Assembly: GCF_018619185.1 (NCBI RefSeq)
Contig: NZ_JAAXYC010000007.1
Location: 1 to 64,000, forward strand
Reading direction: 5' to 3'
Length of the DNA: 64,000 nucleotides
From: Streptomyces sp. McG3
GTDB lineage: Bacteria; Actinomycetota; Actinomycetes; Streptomycetales; Streptomycetaceae
The position numbers and the translations under genes are program-made. Positions within the stretch are counted from its first letter, which is position 1. Each line of letters opens with the position of its first letter. Of this stretch, positions 8,244-16,511 are shown in pieces. The notes beneath the pieces are model-generated. The model saw only the letters and a list, made by a program, of their open reading frames with translations, was not told where the DNA came from and ran no database searches.

Positions 8244-9937
8244 GACAGCGACTCCGCACTGGCCCGGGCCGCCCAGGTCGCGAAGCGCTCGCCGTCCTCG
8301 CGCTCCTCCTGGAAGCGGCCGAGCACCCGCTCGACGTAGTCGGGCAGTTCGGCCGAAGTGACCTTCAGGCCACGGACCTTGCGACCGAACCCGGCCTCCA
8401 GGCCGAGCGCCCCGCCGAGGTGCACCTGGTAGCCCTCGACCTGGTTGCCGCTCTCGTCCAGCATCAACTGACCCTTGAGGCCGATGTCCGCGACCTGGAT
8501 ACGGGCGCAGGCGTTCGGGCAGCCGTTGATGTTGATGGTGATCGGGTGGTCGAACTCCGGGATGCGGCGCTCCAGTTCGTCGATGAGGGCGGCCCCGCGG
8601 GCCTTCGTCTCGACGATCGCCAGCTTGCAGAACTCGATGCCGGTGCAGGCCATCGTGCCGCGCCGGAACGGGGACGGGGTGACCTTGAGGTCGAGCGCCT
8701 CCAGGCCGGAGACCAGGGATTCCACCTGCTCCTCGGCCACGTCGAGCACGATCATCTTCTGCTCGGCGGTGGTCCGCACCCGGCCGGAGCCGTGGGCGTC
8801 GGCCAGCTCGGCGATCTTGGTGAGCGTGGAGCCGTCGACCCGGCCGACCCGCGCGGCGAAGCCGACGTAGAAACGGCCGTCCTTCTGCCGGTGCACTCCG
8901 AGGTGGTCGCGCCAGGTCTGGGTGGGCTGCTCGGGCGCGGGGCCGTCGATCAGCTCGCGCTTCAGGTACTCGTCCTGAAGGATCCGGCGGAACTTCTCCG
9001 GGCCCCAGTCCGCGACCAGGAACTTCAGGCGGGCGCGGGTGCGCAGCCGCCGGTAGCCGTAGTCGCGGAAGATCGAGATGACCCCGCCGTACACGTCGGG
9101 CACCTCGTCCAGCGGCACCCAGGCGCCGAGCCGCACCCCGAGCTTGGGGTTGGTGGAGAGGCCGCCGCCGACCCAGAGGTCGAAGCCGGGGCCGTGCTCC
9201 GGGTGGTTCACGCCGACGAAGGCGATGTCGTTGATCTCGTGCGCCACGTCCAGCTGCGGGGAGCCCGAGACCGCCGACTTGAACTTGCGGGGCAGGTTGG
9301 AGAAGTCGGGGTTGCCGATGAACCGGCGCTGGATCTCGTCGATCGCCGGCGTGCCGTCGATGATCTCGTTCTCGGCGATGCCCGCGACCGGGGAGCCGAG
9401 GATCACGCGGGGGGTGTCACCGCAGGCCTCGGTGGTGGACAGGCCCACCTCTTCGAGCCGCCGCCAGATCTCCGGTACGTCCTCGATGCGGATCCAGTGG
9501 TACTGCACGTTCTGCCGGTCGGTGAGGTCGGCGGTGCCGCGCGCGAACTCCTGGGAGATCTCCCCGATCACCCGCAGCTGCTGCGTGGTCAGCCGGCCGC
9601 CGTCGATGCGGACCCGCAGCATGAAGTACTCGTCGTCCAGCTCCTCCGGCTCCAGCACGGCCGTCTTGCCGCCGTCGATGCCGGGCTTGCGCTGGGTGTA
9701 CAGCCCCCACCAGCGCATGCGTCCGCGCAGGTCGTTCGGGTCGATGGAGTCGAAGCCGCGCTTGGAGTAGATCGTCTCAATACGTGTCCGTACGTTGAGA
9801 CCGTCGTCGTCCTTCTTGAACTGCTCGTTCCCGTTCAGGGGGGTGTGGTGGCCCACGGCCCACTGACCCTCGCCACGGTGGCGTCCGGCCTTGCGGCGGG
9901 GCGTGGTGGTCGCAGGCTGTTCCGGGGTAGCGGCCAT
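8240..9937 (-). CDS. sir: Sulfite reductase (ferredoxin), siroheme / [4Fe-4S] type
   Basis: A 565-residue assimilatory sulfite reductase that performs the six-electron reduction of sulfite to sulfide. The siroheme/[4Fe-4S] ligands are visible as CTGIEFC and, about 40 residues on, CPNAC in NINGCPNACARIQVADIG. Two ferrite-type half domains flank them, for example YHWIRIEDVPEIW and RLRTRARLKFLV. No flavoprotein partner is encoded nearby, so ferredoxin is the likely donor. The ATG at 9937 is preceded by GAAGGAC and fits the usual length. It heads the operon and lies 114 bases after a cysteine-containing leader ORF that may control it. Confidence 0.95.
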   Translation of the reverse strand: MAATPEQPATTTPRRKAGRHRGEGQWAVGHHTPLNGNEQFKKDDDGLNVRTRIETIYSKRGFDSIDPNDLRGRMRWWGLYTQRKPGIDGGKTAVLEPEELDDEYFMLRVRIDGGRLTTQQLRVIGEISQEFARGTADLTDRQNVQYHWIRIEDVPEIWRRLEEVGLSTTEACGDTPRVILGSPVAGIAENEIIDGTPAIDEIQRRFIGNPDFSNLPRKFKSAVSGSPQLDVAHEINDIAFVGVNHPEHGPGFDLWVGGGLSTNPKLGVRLGAWVPLDEVPDVYGGVISIFRDYGYRRLRTRARLKFLVADWGPEKFRRILQDEYLKRELIDGPAPEQPTQTWRDHLGVHRQKDGRFYVGFAARVGRVDGSTLTKIAELADAHGSGRVRTTAEQKMIVLDVAEEQVESLVSGLEALDLKVTPSPFRRGTMACTGIEFCKLAIVETKARGAALIDELERRIPEFDHPITININGCPNACARIQVADIGLKGQLMLDESGNQVEGYQVHLGGALGLEAGFGRKVRGLKVTSAELPDYVERVLGRFQEEREDGERFATWAARASAESLS

Positions 9938-10051
9938 GACAATACGTCCTTCGGGACTGCGGGAGGGCGGCTCTGAGCGGCACACTCGCGCTGAGGCGCG
10001 GCGGTGCGCGGGGCGGTTCAGAGGGAAGAGGGTGCGGCGGTGCTGGGACTC

Positions 10052-10135
10052 TCAGCTCGCCGGACAGATGGCGCTGGACATGCGGCAGAGGTCGACGTGG
10101 CGTCGACTCACCAAGGCAATTCCAGTTCCAGACAT
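10052..10135 (-). CDS. 27-residue leader peptide upstream of the sulfur operon
   Basis: An ATG-initiated 27-codon ORF lies 114 bases before sir. Its core SRRHVDLCRMSSAIC matches the short SRRHVDL-type peptides that I recall being annotated as putative leader peptides before sulfur and transport genes in Streptomyces. Two cysteines (residues 17 and 24) make it suited to sensing charged tRNA-Cys by ribosome stalling. The bases coding RRHVD form a near-perfect hairpin (GTCGAC, five bases, GTCGAC), so RNA structure and peptide are both constrained. Cysteine-rich leaders act this way before the equivalent operon in mycobacteria. A role here is inference. Confidence 0.72.
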   Translation of the reverse strand: MSGTGIALVSRRHVDLCRMSSAICPAS

Positions 10136-10275
10136 GACGGAAGCGTGTCACGCGCATCTCGGGGCAGTCCACCACTATCCGCTATGTGGACGGCTGAGTC
10201 TCGATAGGTGGGACGATGTGGCGCTGATCACGGATCACGGCACTGGCATTGGTGACAAAACGCCCACCTGGCAGC

Positions 10276-10313
10276 GTCGAGGGCGGTGGAGCGACCGCTC
10301 CACCGCCCTCGAC
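10276..10313 (-). terminator. Strong hairpin after the GNAT gene
   Basis: A perfect 17-bp inverted repeat (arms 10276-10292 and 10297-10313, beginning GTCGAGGGCGGTGG) with a four-base loop lies 23 bases after the stop of the acetyltransferase gene. It separates that gene from the sulfur operon promoter. There is no clear T-run, as is common for Streptomyces terminators. Confidence 0.75.
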
Positions 10314-10335
10314 GCCGCCAATTGGCTACGGGTGA

Positions 10336-10932
10336 TCAGGAGGCGTACGCCCCGGGCCACGGACCGGGCGTCGCCACGTCCGGCTCCACCTCGGTCTTCG
10401 TGTCGCAGAGACGGAAGCCGCGCCGGAGATAGTTGTCCATCGCGTGCGGGCCGTCCTTCGAGCAGGTGTGCAGCCACACCCGCTTCGTCGCCGGCCGCTC
10501 CGGCCAGCGCTCCGCCAGGTCCCAGGCGCGCGCCACCCCGTGACTGAGGAGATGACCGCCGATCCGCCGCCCCCGGAACGCCGGGATCAGCCCGAAGTAC
10601 ATGATCTCGACCACGCCGTCGTCGTGCGGATTCAGCTCGACGTACCCGGCCGGCGTCCCGTTCTCGTACGCCACCCAGGTCTCCGCCCCCGGCCGCTCCA
10701 GGGCCTCCTGCCACTGGGCGTACGTCATGCCCAGCCGGTCGGTCCAGTGGATGTCGCCGCCCACGGCGGAGTAGAGGAACCGGCTGAACTCCGGCAGCAC
10801 CACCTCGGACCGGACGATACGCAGATCGCCCTCCGGTACGGCGGCGGACCGGAGATCGTCGGGTGAGGTCTGCTCCAGCGACCAGACGGTCACCTCGGTG
10901 GTCGGGGCTGCGGGCTGCGGGGTATCGCTCAT
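10336..10932 (-). CDS. GNAT-family N-acetyltransferase
   Basis: A 198-residue protein with the GNAT fold. The acetyl-CoA binding loop is FRGRRIGGHLLSHGVARAW at about residues 120-138, preceded by the beta strand EIMYFGLIPAF. C-terminal pieces such as KRVWLHTCSKDGPHAMDNYLRRGF show the usual final strand-helix-strand. The acceptor is unknown; free amino acids, small amines or antibiotics are all possible. It stands alone between the sulfur operon promoter and the GAF regulator gene and is closed by a strong terminator. The start at 10932 gives a typical length. Confidence 0.85.
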   Translation of the reverse strand: MSDTPQPAAPTTEVTVWSLEQTSPDDLRSAAVPEGDLRIVRSEVVLPEFSRFLYSAVGGDIHWTDRLGMTYAQWQEALERPGAETWVAYENGTPAGYVELNPHDDGVVEIMYFGLIPAFRGRRIGGHLLSHGVARAWDLAERWPERPATKRVWLHTCSKDGPHAMDNYLRRGFRLCDTKTEVEPDVATPGPWPGAYAS

Positions 10933-11014
10933 GACGGCCAGAGAACCATGCCGCCACCCGCCCCCGCGCGGCGGCCCCCGCCCGGGAAGGTCGCGCCCCC
11001 CGGGGCCGCCCCTC

Positions 11015-12310
11015 TCAGGCGGTCGGAGCCGCCCCGCGGGCCTCCGCCACCACGGGCGCCCTGGAGTGCGGCAGCAGATCCGCGCGGTCCTCCGGGTGGA
11101 TCACTTCCACCTCCACCCCGTCCCCGAAGCGGTACGGGCGGTGGGCCAGGACCTCCGCCAGCTGACGCCGCAGCCGGGAGACCTCGGCCCGGACCGTCAC
11201 CGTCCGGGTCCCGTCCCCGAAGATGTCCCCCGCCAGCTCCGAGGCCGACCGCCCCTGCCGGTGCACCGCCAGGGCGTACAGCAGCTCCGCGTGACGCGGC
11301 GAGAGCCGCTGCGTGCGGCTCCCCAGCGGCCCGGTCACATGCACGGCGAGCGCCCGGGGCCGGCTCAGGTCCAGCACCACCCGTCGCGGTGCCCCCTCCG
11401 TGCCGCCGTCGTCCACCTGCACCAGCCAGCCGCCCGGCAGCGGCTCGACCCGGCACATCCCGAGCGAGGGCAGCCACACCGGACCCGGCCCCAGCGCCTT
11501 CGGCAGCGGCAGCCGGTCCACAGGAGCCATCCCGGTCACCGCCGCCAGCCGCCCGTGCACGTCCACCGCCAGCGCCCGCCCGCCGATCCGGCACAGGATC
11601 GGCGCGGCCACCGCGCGCAGCCGCTCGATCTCCGCCAGATGACGGGTGCGGATCTCACCCTCGGCGAGCCGGGCCACCGAGTCGACCAGGGCCAGCGTCG
11701 CCGGGTGGAACGTGGACGCCGGACCGCTGATGTCCACGATCCCGATCAGCCGGCCGTCGCGCGGATCCCGGACCGGGGCCGCCGCACAGGTCCAGCCGTG
11801 CAGGGCCCGGATGAAGTGCTCGGCCGAGTGGACCTGGACGGGGACCCGGGCGGCCAGCGCCGTCCCGATCGCGTTCGTTCCGGTCGCCTTCTCGGCCCAG
11901 TCCGCCCCTTCCTCCAGGCAGATGGCGTGGGCCCGGCGCAGCACCCCCGTATTGCCCTGCCGCCACAGCACCCGGCCCTCGGTGTCGGTCACCACCAGGA
12001 TCTGCTGCGCGGCATCCGCTATCGAGGCCAGCCCCGACCGCAGTAACGGCATCAGCTCGCCGAGCGCCGTGCTGTGGCGTCGGTGCTCGATCTCGTCCGC
12101 CCGCAGCAGCTCGCTCTCCGGCGACTGTCCGGGGTCGATGCCGCTGCGCACCACCCGGTCCCAGGAGGCGTCGATCTCCGCCCGGGGCGCGACCTCGGAC
12201 CGGGTCCCCGCCAGCCGCGCCTCCCGCGCCCGGTGGAGCGACCGGGTCGCCTGGCGGCCCGCCCCCTGGCCCGTCACCCGCACCACTCCCGCAGAACCTG
12301 TCTCCGTCAT
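11015..12310 (-). CDS. GAF-domain transcriptional regulator with C-terminal winged helix
   Basis: A 431-residue protein whose N-terminal two thirds resemble the sensor part of AcoR-type activators: a helical start with ASWDRVVRSGIDPG, then a GAF domain containing GTNAIGTAL and HFIRALHGWTCAAAPVRDP. It lacks the AAA+ sigma-54 ATPase domain of true AcoR, as expected in an actinomycete without sigma-54. Instead the C-terminus (about residues 335-420) has an OmpR/SARP-like winged helix with LSPRHAELLYALAVHRQGRSASELAGDIFG and VRAEVSRLRRQL. It probably senses a small ligand or redox state and controls a dehydrogenase gene, but no obvious target is adjacent. The ATG at 12310 precedes the conserved region. 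Confidence 0.82.
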   Translation of the reverse strand: MTETGSAGVVRVTGQGAGRQATRSLHRAREARLAGTRSEVAPRAEIDASWDRVVRSGIDPGQSPESELLRADEIEHRRHSTALGELMPLLRSGLASIADAAQQILVVTDTEGRVLWRQGNTGVLRRAHAICLEEGADWAEKATGTNAIGTALAARVPVQVHSAEHFIRALHGWTCAAAPVRDPRDGRLIGIVDISGPASTFHPATLALVDSVARLAEGEIRTRHLAEIERLRAVAAPILCRIGGRALAVDVHGRLAAVTGMAPVDRLPLPKALGPGPVWLPSLGMCRVEPLPGGWLVQVDDGGTEGAPRRVVLDLSRPRALAVHVTGPLGSRTQRLSPRHAELLYALAVHRQGRSASELAGDIFGDGTRTVTVRAEVSRLRRQLAEVLAHRPYRFGDGVEVEVIHPEDRADLLPHSRAPVVAEARGAAPTA

Positions 12311-12495
12311 GGTCCCCGTTCCCCCCGAACGCTTCCCCGCCCGGCCCATCCTGCCGGTCACCTGGCCGGACCGCCGATCAGTCCACACAATGGTTGCAAC
12401 CCTTTGCAACTCTGGCGAGGTCCCGCGGCTCCGTACCAGAGTGGCAGAACACTGTGCGCCGGGTCTGTCCCGGCCGCCCGGTGGTGCAGAAGCGT

Positions 12496-12531
12496 GGAGG
12501 GTGGTGCCGTGTCGGCGCAGCACCACCCTCC
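12496..12531 (-). terminator. Hairpin after the AidB-like gene
   Basis: A 12-bp perfect inverted repeat (arms 12496-12507 and 12520-12531, GGAGGGTGGTGC) lies 23 bases past the acyl-CoA dehydrogenase stop. It probably ends that transcript before the GAF regulator promoter. Confidence 0.65.
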
Positions 12532-12553
12532 GTCGCTGCCCCGCCCTCCTTCG

Positions 12554-14191
12554 CTAGGCGCCGTCCGGCCGGGCCCGTGTCACCACCGACGCCAGGTCCA
12601 GACTGTGCGGCAGCGTCCCGAACGCCGAGCCCCAGTCCCCGCCGAGCCGCGAGGCGCAGAACGCGTCGGACACCTCCGGCGGGGCCCAGCGCACCAGCAG
12701 CGAACCCTGGGGCACCAGCGCGATCCGCTCCACCACGCGACGCGCCCGCGCCTCGATGCCCTCCAGGTCGGCCAGCTCCGTCAGCAGGCCCCTGATCGCC
12801 GCGTCCAGCCGGTGATCCGCCCCGCGCGCGAGGCCGACCTCGCGCAGGAACGCGTCCAGAGCCCCCGGCTCCCGCTGCAACGCCCGCAGCACGTCCAGCG
12901 CCTGCACATTGCCCGAGCCCTCCCAGATCGAGTTGAGCGGCGCCTCGCGCAGCAGCCGGGGCATCCCCGACTCCTCCACGTACCCGTTGCCGCCCAGGCA
13001 CTCCAGCGCCTCGCCCACCACGGCGGAGCAGCGTTTGGTGACCCAGTACTTCGCGGCGGGCACCGCGAGCCGCAGGAAGGCCCGCTCCTCGGCCGTGTCC
13101 GTGTCGTACGCGGAGGCCAGCCGCATCGCCAGCACCGTCGCCGCCTCCGACTCCAGCGCCAGGTCCGCCAGCACGTTGCGCATCAGGGGCTTGTCGATCA
13201 GGAGACCGCCGAACGCACGGCGGTACGCGCTGTGATGGACCGCCTGGGCCACCGCCTGCCGCATCAGCGCCGCCGAACCCACCACGCAGTCCAGCCGGGT
13301 GGCCGCCACCATCTCGATGATGGTGCGCACCCCGCGCCCCTCCTCGCCGACCCGGCGGGCCCAGGTCCCGTCGAACTCGACCTCGGCGGACGCGTTGGAC
13401 CGGTTGCCCAGCTTGTCCTTCAGCCGCTGGATCGCGAACACGTTGCGCGTGCCGTCCGGGAGCACCCTCGGCACCAGGAAGCAGCTCAGCCCGCCCGGCG
13501 CCTGAGCCAGCACGAGGAAGCCGTCCGACATCGGCGCCGAGCAGAACCACTTGTGACCGGTGAGCAGATATGCGCCCCCGTCGGCCGACGGCACCGCCCG
13601 CGTGGTGTTGGACCGCACGTCCGTGCCGCCCTGCTTCTCGGTCATGCCCATCCCGAGGAGCACCCCGGTCTTCTCCAGCGGGGGCCGCAGCCCCTCCACG
13701 TACGTGTGTGAGGTCAGCAGCGGCTCCCACTCGGCGGCCAGCGCCGGATCGGTCCGCAGCGCGGGCACCGCGGCATGCGTCATCGACAGCGGACAGCCGT
13801 GCCCCGCCTCGGCCTGCGTCCAGACCAGGAACCCCGCCGCGCGCCGGACATGACCGGCCGGACGCCCCCAGGCGTCCGTCAGCCCGGCCGACACCGCATG
13901 GCCCAGCAGCCGGTGCCAGGACGGATGGAACTCCACTTCGTCGATCCGATGCCCATAACGGTCATGGGTGCGCAGTACGGGCGGATGCGTGTTCGCCCGC
14001 GCACCCCACTCCTGGACCTGGGCGGAGCCCGCGGCCCGGCCGAGCTCGCCGAGCTCCTCCAGCGCCACGGGCAGGACCCCGGGCGGGACATGCCGTGCGA
14101 CGGCCTCGGACAGGGCCCGGTCGGCGGCGAAGACGTCATGGCCGACCAGCGGTGGAACCTGATTGGTCACGGTGTGGGTGGTGGCTGCCAT
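12554..14191 (-). CDS. Acyl-CoA dehydrogenase, AidB-like
   Basis: A 545-residue flavoprotein of the acyl-CoA dehydrogenase superfamily, longer than metabolic members and resembling AidB of the alkylation response. It has the AidB-like opening (VPPLVGHDVFAADRALSEAV), the FAD-binding stretch GMGMTEKQGGTDVRSNTTRA, the TGHKWFCSAPMSD strand, and the C-terminal ECLGGNGYVEESGMPRLLREAPLNSIWEGSGNV. AidB proteins bind DNA and FAD and are thought to counter alkylating agents; isovaleryl-CoA dehydrogenase activity is the alternative. Its ATG is only 17 bases from the start of the divergent membrane-protein gene. Confidence 0.88.
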   Translation of the reverse strand: MAATTHTVTNQVPPLVGHDVFAADRALSEAVARHVPPGVLPVALEELGELGRAAGSAQVQEWGARANTHPPVLRTHDRYGHRIDEVEFHPSWHRLLGHAVSAGLTDAWGRPAGHVRRAAGFLVWTQAEAGHGCPLSMTHAAVPALRTDPALAAEWEPLLTSHTYVEGLRPPLEKTGVLLGMGMTEKQGGTDVRSNTTRAVPSADGGAYLLTGHKWFCSAPMSDGFLVLAQAPGGLSCFLVPRVLPDGTRNVFAIQRLKDKLGNRSNASAEVEFDGTWARRVGEEGRGVRTIIEMVAATRLDCVVGSAALMRQAVAQAVHHSAYRRAFGGLLIDKPLMRNVLADLALESEAATVLAMRLASAYDTDTAEERAFLRLAVPAAKYWVTKRCSAVVGEALECLGGNGYVEESGMPRLLREAPLNSIWEGSGNVQALDVLRALQREPGALDAFLREVGLARGADHRLDAAIRGLLTELADLEGIEARARRVVERIALVPQGSLLVRWAPPEVSDAFCASRLGGDWGSAFGTLPHSLDLASVVTRARPDGA

Positions 14192-14208
14192 GCCGATACG
14201 GTAAGGAG

Positions 14209-15399
14209 GTGCAGGCAGCAAAGGAAACACCCGAGCGGCCACCGGGCCGGCTCCACCGGGCGCGAGTGCTCTACCGCAACGTCTCCAAACGGAGGATGGC
14301 GTGGCACTTGCTCAAGGACACCGTCAACTCGTGCATCGAGTACCGCATTCTGGGGCTCGCGGCCGAGGCGGCGTTCTTCACCCTGCTCTCGCTGCCCCCG
14401 CTGCTGCTCGGCATGATCGGACTGCTCGGTTACGTCGACGAGTGGACGACGACCACCACCGTCGCCTCCATCGAGCGCAACATCCTCTCCGCCGCCCAGA
14501 CGGTGCTGTCCGAGCGCGGGGTCAACGACTTCGCCAAACCGCTGCTCGCCGACGTCACGACCGGGGCCCGCCCCGACATCATCTCCCTCGGCTTCGCCAT
14601 CGCCCTGTGGTCCGGCTCCCGCGCGGTGAACGTCTTCATCGACACCATCACCGTCATGTACGGACTCGACGGCCACCGCGGCATCGTCAAGACCCGGCTG
14701 CTCGCCTTCCTCCTGTACGTCGTCGCCCTGCTGATCGGTGCGGTGGTGCTGCCGCTGCTGGTCGTCGGCCCGGACCGGGTGGTCGAACTGGTGCCGTGGG
14801 GCACCGAGGTCATAGCCGTCCTGTACTGGCCGCTCGTGATACTGCTGGGCGTCGCGTTCCTCACGACGCTCTACCACGTGTCCGTGCCGGTGCGTTCGCC
14901 CTGGATCGAGGACGTCCCCGGGGCCCTGATGGCGCTCGGCATGTGGGTCCTCGGCAGTTTCCTGCTCCGGATCTACCTCACCAACACGGTCGAGGGCCCC
15001 ACCATCTACGGCTCCCTGGCGGCGCCGATCGCCGTCCTGCTGTGGATCGGCATCTCCGCTTTCGCGGTCCTGGTCGGCGCCGCGGTCAACGCGGCCATCG
15101 ACCGGGTGTGGCCCTCGCTCGCCACGGCCGCCGCCCGCGAGGCCACCGAACGCGTCCGGGCCGCGCAGGCCGCCGAGTTCGTCGCCCGCACCCGCTCGGC
15201 CGCCTACGCCGGAGCGGACGACGACGATGACGAGGACGACGGCCCCGCCTACATGCCCTCCGAATTCCCCGAGCGCTGGTCCCGCTTCCTGCCGCCCGAC
15301 GACGTGAAGTCCCGGCTGCACGCGACCTGGGAGAAGGACCCCAGGGACCCGAAGGAGGCAAAGGAGCCCAGGGACGCCGAGGATCCGCACGCGCGCTAG
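14209..15399 (+). CDS. YihY/BrkB-family membrane protein
   Basis: A 396-residue inner membrane protein of the YihY/BrkB family (once misnamed ribonuclease BN). About six hydrophobic segments are visible, from AAFFTLLSLPPLLLGMIGLLG to VLLWIGISAFAVLVGAAVNAAID. The family signature region LAAEAAFFTLLSLPPLL comes early and YGSLAAPIAVLLWI late. The tail is charged, with an acidic DDDDDEDDG stretch and a lysine/proline-rich end. The GTG at 14209 is used because conservation seems to start there, but AAGGAG abuts it without spacing, so the true start could lie downstream, for example at 14296. Function in the family is unsettled. Confidence 0.8.
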   Translation: MQAAKETPERPPGRLHRARVLYRNVSKRRMAWHLLKDTVNSCIEYRILGLAAEAAFFTLLSLPPLLLGMIGLLGYVDEWTTTTTVASIERNILSAAQTVLSERGVNDFAKPLLADVTTGARPDIISLGFAIALWSGSRAVNVFIDTITVMYGLDGHRGIVKTRLLAFLLYVVALLIGAVVLPLLVVGPDRVVELVPWGTEVIAVLYWPLVILLGVAFLTTLYHVSVPVRSPWIEDVPGALMALGMWVLGSFLLRIYLTNTVEGPTIYGSLAAPIAVLLWIGISAFAVLVGAAVNAAIDRVWPSLATAAAREATERVRAAQAAEFVARTRSAAYAGADDDDDEDDGPAYMPSEFPERWSRFLPPDDVKSRLHATWEKDPRDPKEAKEPRDAEDPHAR

Positions 15400-15408
15400 C
15401 GTGGAAGC

Positions 15409-16179
15409 ATGCCCCGGGAACACCAGCGGTACCAGGAACGGCCCTCCCGGCTGCCCGGGGCCGTCGTCTGGACCCTGGACGTCCCGCCCGGACCGCCGGG
15501 CCCCGCCCGGTCCGTCCTTCCCGACGGCTGCATGGACCTGATCTGGACCGCCGGCCGCCTGGTCGTCGCCGGACCCGACACCCACGCCTTTTGGGTCGAC
15601 CCCCGCAACCGCGCCTCCTGCGCCGCGATCCGCTTCCCGCCCGGAACCGCCCCCGGGCTCCTCGGCGTACCGGCCGACGAACTGCGCGACCACCGGGTCG
15701 AGCTCGCCGACCTCTGGTCCCGTGCCACCGTCCGCGGGCTCGTCGACCGGATCGACCGGGCCGCCGACCCCGCGGCCGCCCTGGAGGACTACGCCCTGGG
15801 CCTGGCCGCCGAGACCGGCCCCCCGGACCCGCTCACGGCGGCCGTCGCCGACCGGCTGCGGCGCGGCGGCTCCGTCGCGGCGACGGCCGCCGAGGTCGGC
15901 CTGGGGGCCCGCCAACTGCACCGCCGCTCCCTGGCCGCCTTCGGCTACGGCCCCAAGACCCTGGCCCGGATCCTCCGCCTCCAGCGCGCCCTGTCCCTCG
16001 TCCGCGCGGGCCTGCCGTACGCGGAGGCGGCCGGCGCGGCGGGCTGCGTCGACCAGGCGCACCTGGCCCGCGAGATGCGCGCCCTCGCCGGGACGACGCT
16101 CGGGGCCTACTTCTCGGCGGGTGACGCGGAGGCGAACAGCGACACCCCGCAGCCGTCCGGGTCCAGGACGACCGCGTAG
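15409..16179 (+). CDS. AraC-type helix-turn-helix regulator
   Basis: A 256-residue regulator. The N-terminal half is a small-ligand type domain (LPDGCMDLIWTAGRLVVAGPD, FPPGTAPGLLGVPADELRDH) of the kind found with DUF6597. The C-terminal half carries two HTH units, SVAATAAEVGLGARQLHRRSLAAFGYGPKTLARILRLQRAL and then AEAAGAAGCVDQAHLAREMRALAG. It starts 9 bases after the membrane-protein gene. Its last 73 bases overlap the end of the convergent VOC gene, so the two genes share DNA and may regulate each other. Confidence 0.85.
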   Translation: MPREHQRYQERPSRLPGAVVWTLDVPPGPPGPARSVLPDGCMDLIWTAGRLVVAGPDTHAFWVDPRNRASCAAIRFPPGTAPGLLGVPADELRDHRVELADLWSRATVRGLVDRIDRAADPAAALEDYALGLAAETGPPDPLTAAVADRLRRGGSVAATAAEVGLGARQLHRRSLAAFGYGPKTLARILRLQRALSLVRAGLPYAEAAGAAGCVDQAHLAREMRALAGTTLGAYFSAGDAEANSDTPQPSGSRTTA

Positions 16180-16511
16180 CGCTGCCCCCACACCGCGTCC
16201 CAGGGCTTCGCATGGCCCGTGTACCCGGCTTCGACGAGGTCCGCGTACACCGCGTCCACCTCCGCCGGGCTGTCGCAGACGAACGCCAGACCGAGCCGCT
16301 CGCCGCCCGAGGGCCGCTGCCACCCCGGGTCGAACGAGGCGATGACCTCCTCCGTGTCCCAGAGCAGCCGCTGCCCGCCCGTCAGGGTCACTTCGACATG
16401 CGGTGCGGACTCCGCCCCTTCGGGGATGTCGAGGCCGAGCCTGCGGTAGAAGGCGAGCGAGGCCGCCAGGTCCGCCGTGATGATGCTGATCGCGTCAAGT
16501 CGTGGAGTCAT
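16107..16511 (-). CDS. VOC-family (glyoxalase-like) protein
   Basis: A 134-residue single vicinal-oxygen-chelate protein made of two beta-alpha-beta-beta-beta modules. Typical elements are DAISIITADLAASLAFYRRLGL, LGLAFVCDSPAEVDAVYADLVEAGY, and the end motif YAVVLDPDGCGVSLFA. Such proteins are glyoxalases, dioxygenases or antibiotic-binding resistance proteins. The active-site Glu near the C-terminus is replaced here by Gly-Val-Ser, so binding rather than catalysis is possible. The 3' end overlaps the AraC-type regulator by 73 bases on the other strand. Confidence 0.82.
   Translation of the reverse strand: MTPRLDAISIITADLAASLAFYRRLGLDIPEGAESAPHVEVTLTGGQRLLWDTEEVIASFDPGWQRPSGGERLGLAFVCDSPAEVDAVYADLVEAGYTGHAKPWDAVWGQRYAVVLDPDGCGVSLFASASPAEK

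Noticed and set aside
12541-12556. Similarity of CCTCCTTCGCT near the AidB-like stop to the palindrome at 4466-4483.
   Set aside because: Only one half is shared and the second arm is missing; probably chance.
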